This document shows positions 7,149 through 13,070 of a stretch of DNA of 13,070 nucleotides, in pieces; position 1 is the first letter of the stretch; every line of letters begins with the position of its first letter. This DNA is from a bacterium (lineage in GTDB: Bacteria > Desulfobacterota > Binatia > UBA12015), in contig JAGWVP010000030.1 of the NCBI GenBank assembly GCA_018970825.1, forward strand, positions 1-13,070, written 5' to 3'. The translations under genes and the position numbers were made by a program. Below the pieces are notes generated by a model that ran no database searches, was not told the origin of the DNA, and worked only from the letters and a program-made list of their open reading frames with translations.

Positions 7149-8591
7149 ATGAACCGCAGGATCGCATTCCTACTCGGGCTCTCGCTCGGACTCCGGACGC
7201 TCGCCGCCGCGCCGGTGCTGGCCGACACCTTCACGCCGGACACCTTCGACGACGCGGTGGATCCCAAGCCGGGCGACGGCACCTGCGGCTCGGGCAGCGG
7301 GACCTGCTCGCTGCGGGCCGCGGTGCAGGAGGCCAACGCGTCCACCCGTGCCAACCGGATCGAACTCGGGCAGGGGACCTACCGGCTCACGATCGACGGC
7401 CCCGACGAGTCGCTCGGCGCGACCGGCGACCTCGACCTGAACACCGACGTGGAGGTCGTGGGCCGGGGCGTCGGCATCACCATCATCGAGCAGCGCGTGA
7501 AGCACCGGATCTTCGAGGTCACGCCCAAGGGGACCGCGAAGATCTCGGACATGCTCCTCCGCGGCGGCATGTCGCTCGGCGACGACGGCGGCTCGATCCT
7601 GGTCGACGGTCGTCTCGCGATTTCGAACGTCACCATCGACCGCGGTCGGGCGAAGGCGGACGCGCTCCAGTCGAACGGGCTCGGCGGCGGGATTCGCAAC
7701 CGCGGCCACCTCGACGCCATGAACCTGATCATCGGGGCCTGCACGTCGGACGGTCGGGGCGGGGGCATCGCCAACAGCGGCGTGATGACGCTCTCCAACT
7801 CGCAAGTCGTCGACAACGCCTCGCGCACCGACGCGGGTGGGGGCCTCTACAACGACGGCGAGCTCACGATCGCGATCAGCCAGATCGCGGCGAACTCCGC
7901 GGGCGACGGGGGCGGCCTCGACAACGTGGGCGGCAAGCTGAAGATCGTGGACAGTACCTTCGCCGGCAACAAGGCGACCGGCGGCGTCGGCGGCGGGATC
8001 CGCAATTCCGGCAAGGACGCGACCCTCGTCCTCGTCAACTCGACCCTCAACAGCAACGTCGGTCAGAAGCAGGGTGGCGGCCTCGTGAGCCTCTCCCCGG
8101 CGACCGCCGACCTGAACAACGTCACGTTCGCGCAGAACGCGGCGGGAGACGGCGGCGGGATCGTCTCGGACAAGGCCGCGGGCGTCGTCCTCTCCAACAC
8201 GATCCTCGCGACGAACACCGCGGGGCCCGGCGGCGCCCCGGACTGCAAGGGCGCGGTCACCTCGCGCGGGCACAACCTGGTCGGCAAGCCCGGCGGGTGC
8301 GACTTCCGCGCCGAGGGGGACCTCGTGGGCAAGGACCCGAAACTCGGTGCGCTGTCGCCGAACGACGGACCGACCCGGACGCGCGCGCTGCTCGACGGCA
8401 GTGCGGCGATCGGCGCCGGCAGCCCGAAGACGCCCGACGGCAAGGACGGAGCGTGTGCGCCGGCCGACCAGCGCGGCGTGAAGCGCCCGCAGGCCTATGG
8501 TGGCGACACCAGGCCCGCCTGCGACATCGGCGCCTACGAGGCGCAGAACCCGAAGACCGGCGCCGTGCCGAGCGCGGGTCCCGGCGCGTGA
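7149..8591 (+). CDS. Secreted CSLREA-domain / right-handed beta-helix protein
   Basis: The 480-aa product starts with a signal peptide (MNRRIAFLLGL..., cleavage likely after Ala25 in PVLA-DT; Arg16 in the hydrophobic core is unusual). Next is a CSLREA-type segment: FDDAVDPKPGDGTCGSGSGT followed by CSLRAAVQEAN. Residues ~95-360 are a parallel beta-helix with at least seven coils, marked by GGG(I/L) turns at about residues 179, 204, 230, 254, 281, 309 and 335, 24-28 residues apart, many followed by an Asn ladder (GGGIRN, GGGLYN, GGGLDN). The C-terminus has the 'choice-of-anchor Q' pattern: AAIGAGSP, ACAPADQRGVKRP and ACDIGAYEAQ. No C-terminal membrane anchor is visible after it. Such proteins are surface or extracellular adhesins or polysaccharide-interacting proteins; enzymatic function is not evident. 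The stop overlaps the glycosyltransferase start, so the two are translationally coupled. Confidence 0.88.
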   Translation: MNRRIAFLLGLSLGLRTLAAAPVLADTFTPDTFDDAVDPKPGDGTCGSGSGTCSLRAAVQEANASTRANRIELGQGTYRLTIDGPDESLGATGDLDLNTDVEVVGRGVGITIIEQRVKHRIFEVTPKGTAKISDMLLRGGMSLGDDGGSILVDGRLAISNVTIDRGRAKADALQSNGLGGGIRNRGHLDAMNLIIGACTSDGRGGGIANSGVMTLSNSQVVDNASRTDAGGGLYNDGELTIAISQIAANSAGDGGGLDNVGGKLKIVDSTFAGNKATGGVGGGIRNSGKDATLVLVNSTLNSNVGQKQGGGLVSLSPATADLNNVTFAQNAAGDGGGIVSDKAAGVVLSNTILATNTAGPGGAPDCKGAVTSRGHNLVGKPGGCDFRAEGDLVGKDPKLGALSPNDGPTRTRALLDGSAAIGAGSPKTPDGKDGACAPADQRGVKRPQAYGGDTRPACDIGAYEAQNPKTGAVPSAGPGA

Positions 8592-10105
8592 GCGTGCCGC
8601 CGGCCGGGCCGGCGGGACGCTCGATCCTCGTGCTGACGTTCCGCTGGCCCCCGCAGGGGGGCGGCGGCGTCCAGCGCACGCTCAAGTTCGTCAAGTACCT
8701 CGCGCGGCTCGGCTGGGATCCTGTCGTCCACACGGTGAGCAACCCGTTCACCGACCTCTGGGATCCCGGGCTCGGCGGCGAGGTGCCGGGCGGCGTGCCG
8801 GTCTACCGGACGCCGACGATCGAGATCGAGGCGGTCGAGACCGGGATTTCCCGCCTCGGCGGAAGGCTGCGCGGCCTGCTCCGGCGCGAACGTGCTCGCG
8901 CGCGGCGCGGCCCGGGCGGGGCCGGGGCCCCGGGCGGGAGCCCGCCCGCGACGGCGGGGTCGGAGCCGAAGCCGTCCGCCCCCGTGCCGACGAAGATCGT
9001 GGGCGAACGAGAGGCCCGCCTCGCCCGCGGCGGTCGCATGGCGAGGCTGCAGGACTTCGTCTGGGGGCGCCTGCTCGTGCCCGACCCCCAGGTGGCCTGG
9101 CTGCCGGGTGCGTTCCTGCGCAGCCTGTCGATCGCGCGACGTCACCGGGTCGCCGCGATCTACTCGACCGCGCCGCCGCAGTCGCTCAACGTGCTCGCGC
9201 TCGCGCTGCGGCGCCGCACCGGGCTTCCGTGGGTCGCCGACCTGCGCGATCCGTGGACCACCGGGCTGCACCGCAACCAGTGGTACGCCGGCAACCCGTC
9301 GCGCCGTGCACGAGAGGAGCGCTGGGAGCGCGCGATCTTCGAGGAAGCCGACCACGTCGTCGTGGTGAACGAGGCGGCCCGCGAGGAGTTCCTCCGGAAG
9401 TACCCCTCCTGCCCTCCCGATCGGATCTCGGTCATCACGAACGGCTTCGACCCGGCCGACTTCGCCCACGTGACCGCCGAGCCGCGCTTCCTCGAGGGCG
9501 GATGCCTCCACGTCACCGTGACCGGTCACGTCGAGACGATGTTCGACCTGTTGCCGTTCTTCGAGGCGGTGCGTCGGGTGGTCGAGTCGGACGCCTCCGA
9601 CCGGACGCTCCTGCGGATCGACTTCGTCGGCACGAAGCGCCAGCCGCGCTACGACGCCTGGATCGCCGAGCGGGGGCTCGGCGACGTGATCCGCTTCCAC
9701 GCCTACGTGCCGCATGCCGACAGCGTGCAGTATCTCGCCGACAGCCAGGTGCTGATGCTCTGCATGACCCCGGTGAAGGAGTACGGGGCCGTGAAGATCC
9801 TCGGCAAGATGTGCGAGTACCTCTACACGCGAAAGCCGGTGCTCGCGCTGACGATCCCCGGCGTGACGAGCCGCATCCTCGAGCGCGCGGGCGTCGGCAC
9901 GACCGTGGACCCGAACGACGTCGACGCGATGGAGGCGGCGTTGCGCCGCTACCTCGCGGACTTCCGCGCCGGCACGTTGCGGGCGCGACCGGACGAGGAG
10001 GTCATCGCGACCTTCGACCGCGAGCGGCAGGCGGCCCAGCTCTCGGAGATCCTCGCCGCGGCGATCGCCGCACGCGCCGCGGGGACGGCCGCGCGACCGG
10101 CCTGA
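8588..10105 (+). CDS. GT4-type glycosyltransferase (GT-B fold)
   Basis: This 505-aa protein starts at a GTG whose last bases form the TGA of the preceding gene (GTGA overlap). No Shine-Dalgarno is visible, so translational coupling is likely; a second GTG at 8594 is an alternative. The N-terminal domain opens SILVLTFRWPPQGGGGVQRT, the donor/acceptor loop typical of GT4 enzymes, and continues with LLVPDPQVAWLPGA, WVADLRDPW (Asp221-Trp223) and ADHVVVVNEAAREEF, then VITNGFDPADF. The C-terminal domain has the sequence IRFHAYVPHADSVQYLADSQ and KILGKMCEYLYTRKPVLAL with Glu410 in the nucleotide-sugar region. Residues ~100-140 are a Gly/Ala/Pro/Arg-rich insertion not expected in the fold. It probably adds a sugar to a lipid-linked or surface glycan in the cytoplasm; donor and acceptor cannot be read from sequence. 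Confidence 0.9.
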   Translation: MSVPPAGPAGRSILVLTFRWPPQGGGGVQRTLKFVKYLARLGWDPVVHTVSNPFTDLWDPGLGGEVPGGVPVYRTPTIEIEAVETGISRLGGRLRGLLRRERARARRGPGGAGAPGGSPPATAGSEPKPSAPVPTKIVGEREARLARGGRMARLQDFVWGRLLVPDPQVAWLPGAFLRSLSIARRHRVAAIYSTAPPQSLNVLALALRRRTGLPWVADLRDPWTTGLHRNQWYAGNPSRRAREERWERAIFEEADHVVVVNEAAREEFLRKYPSCPPDRISVITNGFDPADFAHVTAEPRFLEGGCLHVTVTGHVETMFDLLPFFEAVRRVVESDASDRTLLRIDFVGTKRQPRYDAWIAERGLGDVIRFHAYVPHADSVQYLADSQVLMLCMTPVKEYGAVKILGKMCEYLYTRKPVLALTIPGVTSRILERAGVGTTVDPNDVDAMEAALRRYLADFRAGTLRARPDEEVIATFDRERQAAQLSEILAAAIAARAAGTAARPA

Positions 10106-10176
10106 GTCGCCCGCGGGCTCCCGTGCCGCGACGAGCGGCTTGCCGGCGGGCCGGCTCGGCGAGTAGGACGGGATCC

Positions 10177-11241
10177 GTGCTGCGCAAGACCGTCGCCCCC
10201 GCCCTGCTCGCGGCTCTCGTCGCGGCCTGCGGCGGTTCCTCCCCGACGCCGTGGGTCGAGCCGCCGCCGTGCACGGGCAACCTCGTCGACCTCGCGAGCG
10301 ACGTCCGTCCCGTCCACGACCCGGCGATCGCGCGCGAGAACGGGGTCTACTACGTCTACTCGTCGAGTCCCGACGGGACGTTCTACACCTCCCTGGACCT
10401 CCGGACCTGGACGCGCCGGGGCTCGGTGTTCGACGGTGTCCCGTCGTGGATCCTCGACCTGATCCCCGAGGCGAACCACGTCGGGTCGCCGGACGTCGAG
10501 TGGTACGACGGACGCTGGGTCCTCTACTACCAGAGCCACGTGCAGGGGACCTGCAACGCCGCGATGGGCGTGGCGACCAACCGGACGCTCGATCCCCTCT
10601 CGCCGGAATACGGGTGGCAGGATCACGGGCTCGTGCTGCGCTCGACCCCGGAATACGCGAACTTCCCGTACCTCTGCGGTGCCGACGGGACCTGGTTCGA
10701 CGCGATCGATCCCACCCTGTTCGTCGACCCGGCGGACGGTCGGCCCTGGCTCGCCTTCGGCTCCACCCTGGGCGGCATCTACCTGGTCGAGATCGATCCG
10801 CACACGTTCCTGCCGACGCAGTCCCCGCGCGACTTCGTCCTGCTCGCGGCCCGCGACCTCGGGCTGCCCGATCCCATCGTCGAGGCGCCGTACCTCGTCC
10901 GTCGCGACGGCTGGTACTACCTGTTCCTGTCGCACGACCGCTGCTGCCAGGGCGCGAACACGACCTACCGGATTCTCGTCGGGCGCTCGCGGAATCTCGC
11001 CGGACCCTACCTCGACCGGGACGGGCGGCGCCTCCTCGACGGCGGCGGCACGGTGCTGATCGAGCGCGAGGGCAGCCTGATCGGAACCGGCCACGCGGAC
11101 GTCTTCTCCGACGGAGGCTGGGACTACCTCGTCCACCACGCCTACGATTCGCGGGCGGACTACGAGCCCGTGCTGAACGTCCGGAGACTCGACTGGGACG
11201 AAGAGGGTTGGCCCCGGGCCTGCAAGCGCGACGACGGCTGA
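10177..11241 (+). CDS. Lipoprotein GH43-family endo-1,5-alpha-L-arabinanase
   Basis: The 354-aa protein starts at a GTG with AGGA 8 nt upstream. It carries a lipoprotein signal: MLRKTVAPALLAALVAAC with the lipobox Cys at residue 18. The rest is a five-bladed beta-propeller of glycoside hydrolase family 43, closest by eye to arabinan endo-1,5-alpha-L-arabinosidases. Expected catalytic acids are visible: Asp48 in PVHDPAI (base), Asp178 in AIDPTLF (pKa modulator) and Glu236 in IVEAPYL (acid). Family-typical features include FASTLGGIYLVEID-like LAFGSTLGGIYLVEID, SHDRCCQGANTTYRILVGRS, GGGTVL, GTGHADVF and LDWDEEGWPRA. It should sit on the membrane, facing periplasm or outside, and cleave arabinan or a related arabinose-containing glycan. 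It follows the glycosyltransferase by 71 bp in the same direction, so may share its transcript. GH43 substrate range is broad, so other furanosides remain possible. Confidence 0.92.
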   Translation: MLRKTVAPALLAALVAACGGSSPTPWVEPPPCTGNLVDLASDVRPVHDPAIARENGVYYVYSSSPDGTFYTSLDLRTWTRRGSVFDGVPSWILDLIPEANHVGSPDVEWYDGRWVLYYQSHVQGTCNAAMGVATNRTLDPLSPEYGWQDHGLVLRSTPEYANFPYLCGADGTWFDAIDPTLFVDPADGRPWLAFGSTLGGIYLVEIDPHTFLPTQSPRDFVLLAARDLGLPDPIVEAPYLVRRDGWYYLFLSHDRCCQGANTTYRILVGRSRNLAGPYLDRDGRRLLDGGGTVLIEREGSLIGTGHADVFSDGGWDYLVHHAYDSRADYEPVLNVRRLDWDEEGWPRACKRDDG

Positions 11242-11281
11242 GCGCCGGCCGGCGCCGCCCACGCGTCGCTCGGAGGGCGAC
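11242..11281. terminator. Hairpins between convergent arabinanase and lipoprotein genes
   Basis: Directly after the arabinanase stop lies a perfect 14-bp palindrome, GCGCCGGCCGGCGC (11242-11255). Further on, 11265-11271 and 11275-11281 can form a 7-bp stem with one G-T wobble and a 3-nt loop. The two genes converge with 49 bp between them, so a bidirectional terminator is expected. There is no T-tract on either strand, and the palindrome has no unpaired loop, so the 11265-11281 hairpin is the better candidate. Confidence 0.4.
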
Positions 11282-11290
11282 CGCCGCGGC

Positions 11291-11950
11291 TCACTTCGCG
11301 AGCAGGCCCCTCTGCGCCATGTCGCGCACCGCGGCGTCGGCGACCTCGGTCACGAACGAATCGATGCGGTTCGGGTTGATCGTGTCGCTGAGCCCGCCCC
11401 ACAGCACTCCTTCGCGCCGCAGCGAGTACACGAGCGTCTCGACCGCGACCAGGGTGTCCGTGCGCAGGTACCCGGGCGAGTAGGACGCGCGCCACGCGCC
11501 CCACGGGGAAGGGCTCCAGGTGCCGGGAACGTAGGTCGCCTGCCGGGTCTGGGAGACGACGCGCATCAGGACGAAACCGTCGATGCCCGCAGCCCCGAGC
11601 TTCTCCCGGGCGACGTTCTCGTCGCGGGCCTCCTGCGTGCCGAGGAGCGTGTAGCCGGGCACGCCGATCGCCCCGCGCTCGGTCAGGTCGCGAGCGAGCG
11701 CGTCCTCCGCGACCCGGCGCGTCGACTCCTGGTCCGACGCGAACACGGCCGCGACGCGCTTGCCGGCGAGCGACACGGGCTCCTGGCCCGGTGCCACCCA
11801 CGTCGAGCGAAACGTCGTCGAGGCGCAGGCCGCGAGCATCGACGCCGCGGCGAGGAACGCGGCCGTCCGCGCGAGGCCGCTCCCTCGAGTCGTCGTCGGG
11901 CGACCCGCGAGTCGGCGGCCCGGGCCCCCGGTCGCTCCCTCGTTCCTCAC
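11291..11950 (-). CDS. Putative outer-membrane lipoprotein of unknown function
   Basis: The 219-aa product begins at a GTG overlapping the thiolase stop (GTGA, coding sense). An Arg-rich N-region precedes a hydrophobic stretch ending in the lipobox MLAACAS (Cys42), a long n-region for a lipoprotein. The mature part begins STTFRSTWVAPG and continues with GKRVAAVFASDQESTRRVAE, GIDGFVLMRVV, QATYVPGTW, a Tyr/Trp/Ser-rich turn region, then TLVAVETLVYSLRREGVLWG and a C-terminal helix VADAAVRDMAQRGL. This layout recalls small lipoproteins of the DUF4136-like kind (CASTTF.STW start, RR..ED block, 'vet.ly.....vWg' strand, C-terminal helix), which have no established function. The family link is from memory of pattern, not a search. 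It is translationally coupled to a thiolase gene, but nothing indicates a shared role. Confidence 0.8.
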   Translation of the reverse strand: MRNEGATGGPGRRLAGRPTTTRGSGLARTAAFLAAASMLAACASTTFRSTWVAPGQEPVSLAGKRVAAVFASDQESTRRVAEDALARDLTERGAIGVPGYTLLGTQEARDENVAREKLGAAGIDGFVLMRVVSQTRQATYVPGTWSPSPWGAWRASYSPGYLRTDTLVAVETLVYSLRREGVLWGGLSDTINPNRIDSFVTEVADAAVRDMAQRGLLAK

Positions 11951-13070
11951 GGCAGCGCGACGATGCAGACGCCGCAGGCCTGCGGGGCGCCCCCGATGTT
12001 GTGCGAGAGCGCGACGGTCGGGCCCTTCACCTGGCGCTTCTCGGCCTTGCCCTGCAGCTGCTTGTAGTTCTCGTAGATCATCCTCACGCCGGTCGCGCCG
12101 GTGGGGTGGCCGAAGGTCTTCAACCCGCCGTCGGTGTTCACCGGCAGCTCGCCGCCGAGTTCGAAGGTGCCGGACGCGATGTGCTCCTTCGCCGAGCCCT
12201 TCTCGCAGAACCCCAGGTCCTCGTAGGCGAGAAGCTCGGTGAGCGTGAAGCAGTCGTGGACCTGCGCGACGTGGATCTCCTTGCGCGGGTTCGTGATGCC
12301 GGCCTGCTCGTACACCTGCCGGGCCGCCATCTCGGTCGGCTTCCAGCGCAGGAAGTCGAAGTCCGGGTCTTCCTTCGGGTCGGGGGCCAGCGCGATGCCG
12401 ATCGCGCGGACGAGCACGAAGTCGTCGCGGAAGCCCTTGGCGAGGTCGCGCCGGGTGAGGATCGCGGCGGCCGCGCCGTCGGACTGTGCGGCGCAGTCGT
12501 AGAGGCCGAAGGGCCAGGAGATGAGCCGGGCCTTCAGGGCGTCTTCGACCGTGATCTCGCGCTTGAGCATCGACTTCGGCGCGAGCGTGCCGTTGTGGTG
12601 GTTCTTCACGGCGATCCGGGCGAGGTCCTCGCGGCCGGCGCCGTAGGTGTCGAAGTAGCGGGCCGCGCAGTGCGAGAACCAGCCCGCCGGGGTCGCCGGC
12701 AGGCCGCGCACGCCGGTCACGGCGACGCTCGGGCCCGACACGCCGCGGTCCTTCGGCTTGTCGAAGCCGACGACGAGCACCGTGTCGTACATCCCGCTCG
12801 CGACCGCGAAGACGCCGTAGCGAAAGGCGTCGGTGCCGGTCGCGCAGTAGTTCACGACCATGCTGACGGGCCGGTCGTACATCTTGAGTGCGTCGGCGAC
12901 CTCGGCCGTGCCCTTCGACGGGTACTGCGCGCCGCAGAATACCGCCTCGATCTGGCGGTGCGGATCCTCGAGCCCGGCGTCGGCGTAGGCCTCGTAGGCG
13001 GCCTCGACGATCATGTCCTGGGGGTCCTTGTCCCAGTTCTCGCCGAACTTGCAGCAGCCCATGCCGACGA
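11947..13070 (-). CDS. SCP2-type thiolase (acetyl-CoA acetyltransferase family), 5' end beyond window
   Basis: The first ATG in the frame is at 13062, but the frame is open to the edge and reads V-G before that Met. VGMGCCKFGENW then matches the start of SCP2-type thiolases (V.GVGMTKFG), so a few upstream codons are missing. About 371 residues are visible. The nucleophile motif is VVNYCATGTDAF (Cys73 counted from the internal Met). Further landmarks are HDCFTLTELLAYEDLGFCEKG, GGLKTFGHPTGATG (His319) and NIGGAPQACGVCIV near the end. These enzymes carry out thiolytic cleavage of 3-ketoacyl-CoA, or Claisen condensation, in the cytoplasm. Relatives often work with a DUF35/OB-fold partner in sterol side-chain or branched acid degradation; that partner, if present, would be upstream outside the window. 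The residues CC at positions 3-4 and the frequent Cys are notable. The stop overlaps the lipoprotein start. Confidence 0.9.
   Translation of the reverse strand, partial: VGMGCCKFGENWDKDPQDMIVEAAYEAYADAGLEDPHRQIEAVFCGAQYPSKGTAEVADALKMYDRPVSMVVNYCATGTDAFRYGVFAVASGMYDTVLVVGFDKPKDRGVSGPSVAVTGVRGLPATPAGWFSHCAARYFDTYGAGREDLARIAVKNHHNGTLAPKSMLKREITVEDALKARLISWPFGLYDCAAQSDGAAAAILTRRDLAKGFRDDFVLVRAIGIALAPDPKEDPDFDFLRWKPTEMAARQVYEQAGITNPRKEIHVAQVHDCFTLTELLAYEDLGFCEKGSAKEHIASGTFELGGELPVNTDGGLKTFGHPTGATGVRMIYENYKQLQGKAEKRQVKGPTVALSHNIGGAPQACGVCIVALP

Noticed and set aside
5068..7152. A 694-codon plus frame inside the peptidase gene, considered as evidence of a frameshift near the peptidase C-terminus.
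   Set aside because: The peptidase frame itself carries intact thioredoxin motifs up to GWSPRKGIGVPGWRW. The alternative frame shows only Arg/Pro-rich sequence, so no frameshift is needed to explain the tail.
2240..7354. A 1704-codon open frame on the minus strand.
   Set aside because: It is antisense to the AidB-like start, Crp-like and peptidase genes' well-supported frames, or out of frame with them. Its translation is Arg/Gly/Pro-rich with no domain. Long spurious frames are expected at this GC content because stop codons are rare.
7683..8165. Periodic GGCGGCGGG words considered as a CRISPR-like or tandem repeat array.
   Set aside because: The spacing varies by codons and follows the protein's beta-helix coils; there is no constant direct repeat with unique spacers.

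Overview
The window is uniformly very GC-rich and gene-dense. It looks like chromosomal DNA from a high-GC Gram-negative bacterium. Supporting signs are two lipoprotein signal peptides, a secreted CSLREA/right-handed beta-helix protein, a periplasmic-type TlpA thioredoxin domain, an AidB-type acyl-CoA dehydrogenase, a CaiB-type CoA transferase and an SCP2-type thiolase. This mix recalls deltaproteobacterial lineages in the broad sense (Myxococcota, Desulfobacterota/Binatia and similar). That placement is inference from gene content only. I see no tRNA, rRNA, CRISPR array or insertion sequence.

Layout, left to right. (1) 1-176, minus: the first 58 codons of an MFS exporter that runs off the left edge, divergent from (2) 267-1475, plus: a class III (CaiB/BaiF) CoA transferase. 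(3) A hairpin-bearing convergent gap (1476-1587) separates this from 1588-3273, minus: a 561-aa AidB-like acyl-CoA dehydrogenase. (4) An 85-bp divergent promoter region (3274-3358) leads to 3359-4108, plus: a Crp/Fnr-family regulator lacking the usual cAMP-binding Glu. Nine bases later comes (5) 4118-6997, plus: a 959-aa exported protein joining a caspase/legumain-like (clan CD) peptidase domain, a Pro/Ala/Thr linker, a helical segment, a PDZ domain and a TlpA-type thioredoxin. This is the most unusual object in the window.

(6) A surface/exopolysaccharide-flavoured group follows on plus: a secreted CSLREA beta-helix protein (7149-8591), a GT4-type glycosyltransferase whose GTG overlaps the preceding stop (8588-10105), and a lipoprotein GH43 endo-arabinanase (10177-11241). 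(7) After a convergent gap with hairpins come two minus-strand genes: an SCP2-type thiolase entering from the right edge (11947-13070, 5' end missing) and an overlapping lipoprotein gene (11291-11950).

The acyl-CoA genes (CoA transferase, AidB-like dehydrogenase, thiolase) suggest acyl-CoA metabolism, but they sit in separate transcription units, so a single pathway is not shown. The Crp-like regulator and the peptidase-PDZ-thioredoxin protein form a probable two-gene operon. The beta-helix, glycosyltransferase and arabinanase genes are probably co-transcribed and may build or trim a cell-surface glycan.
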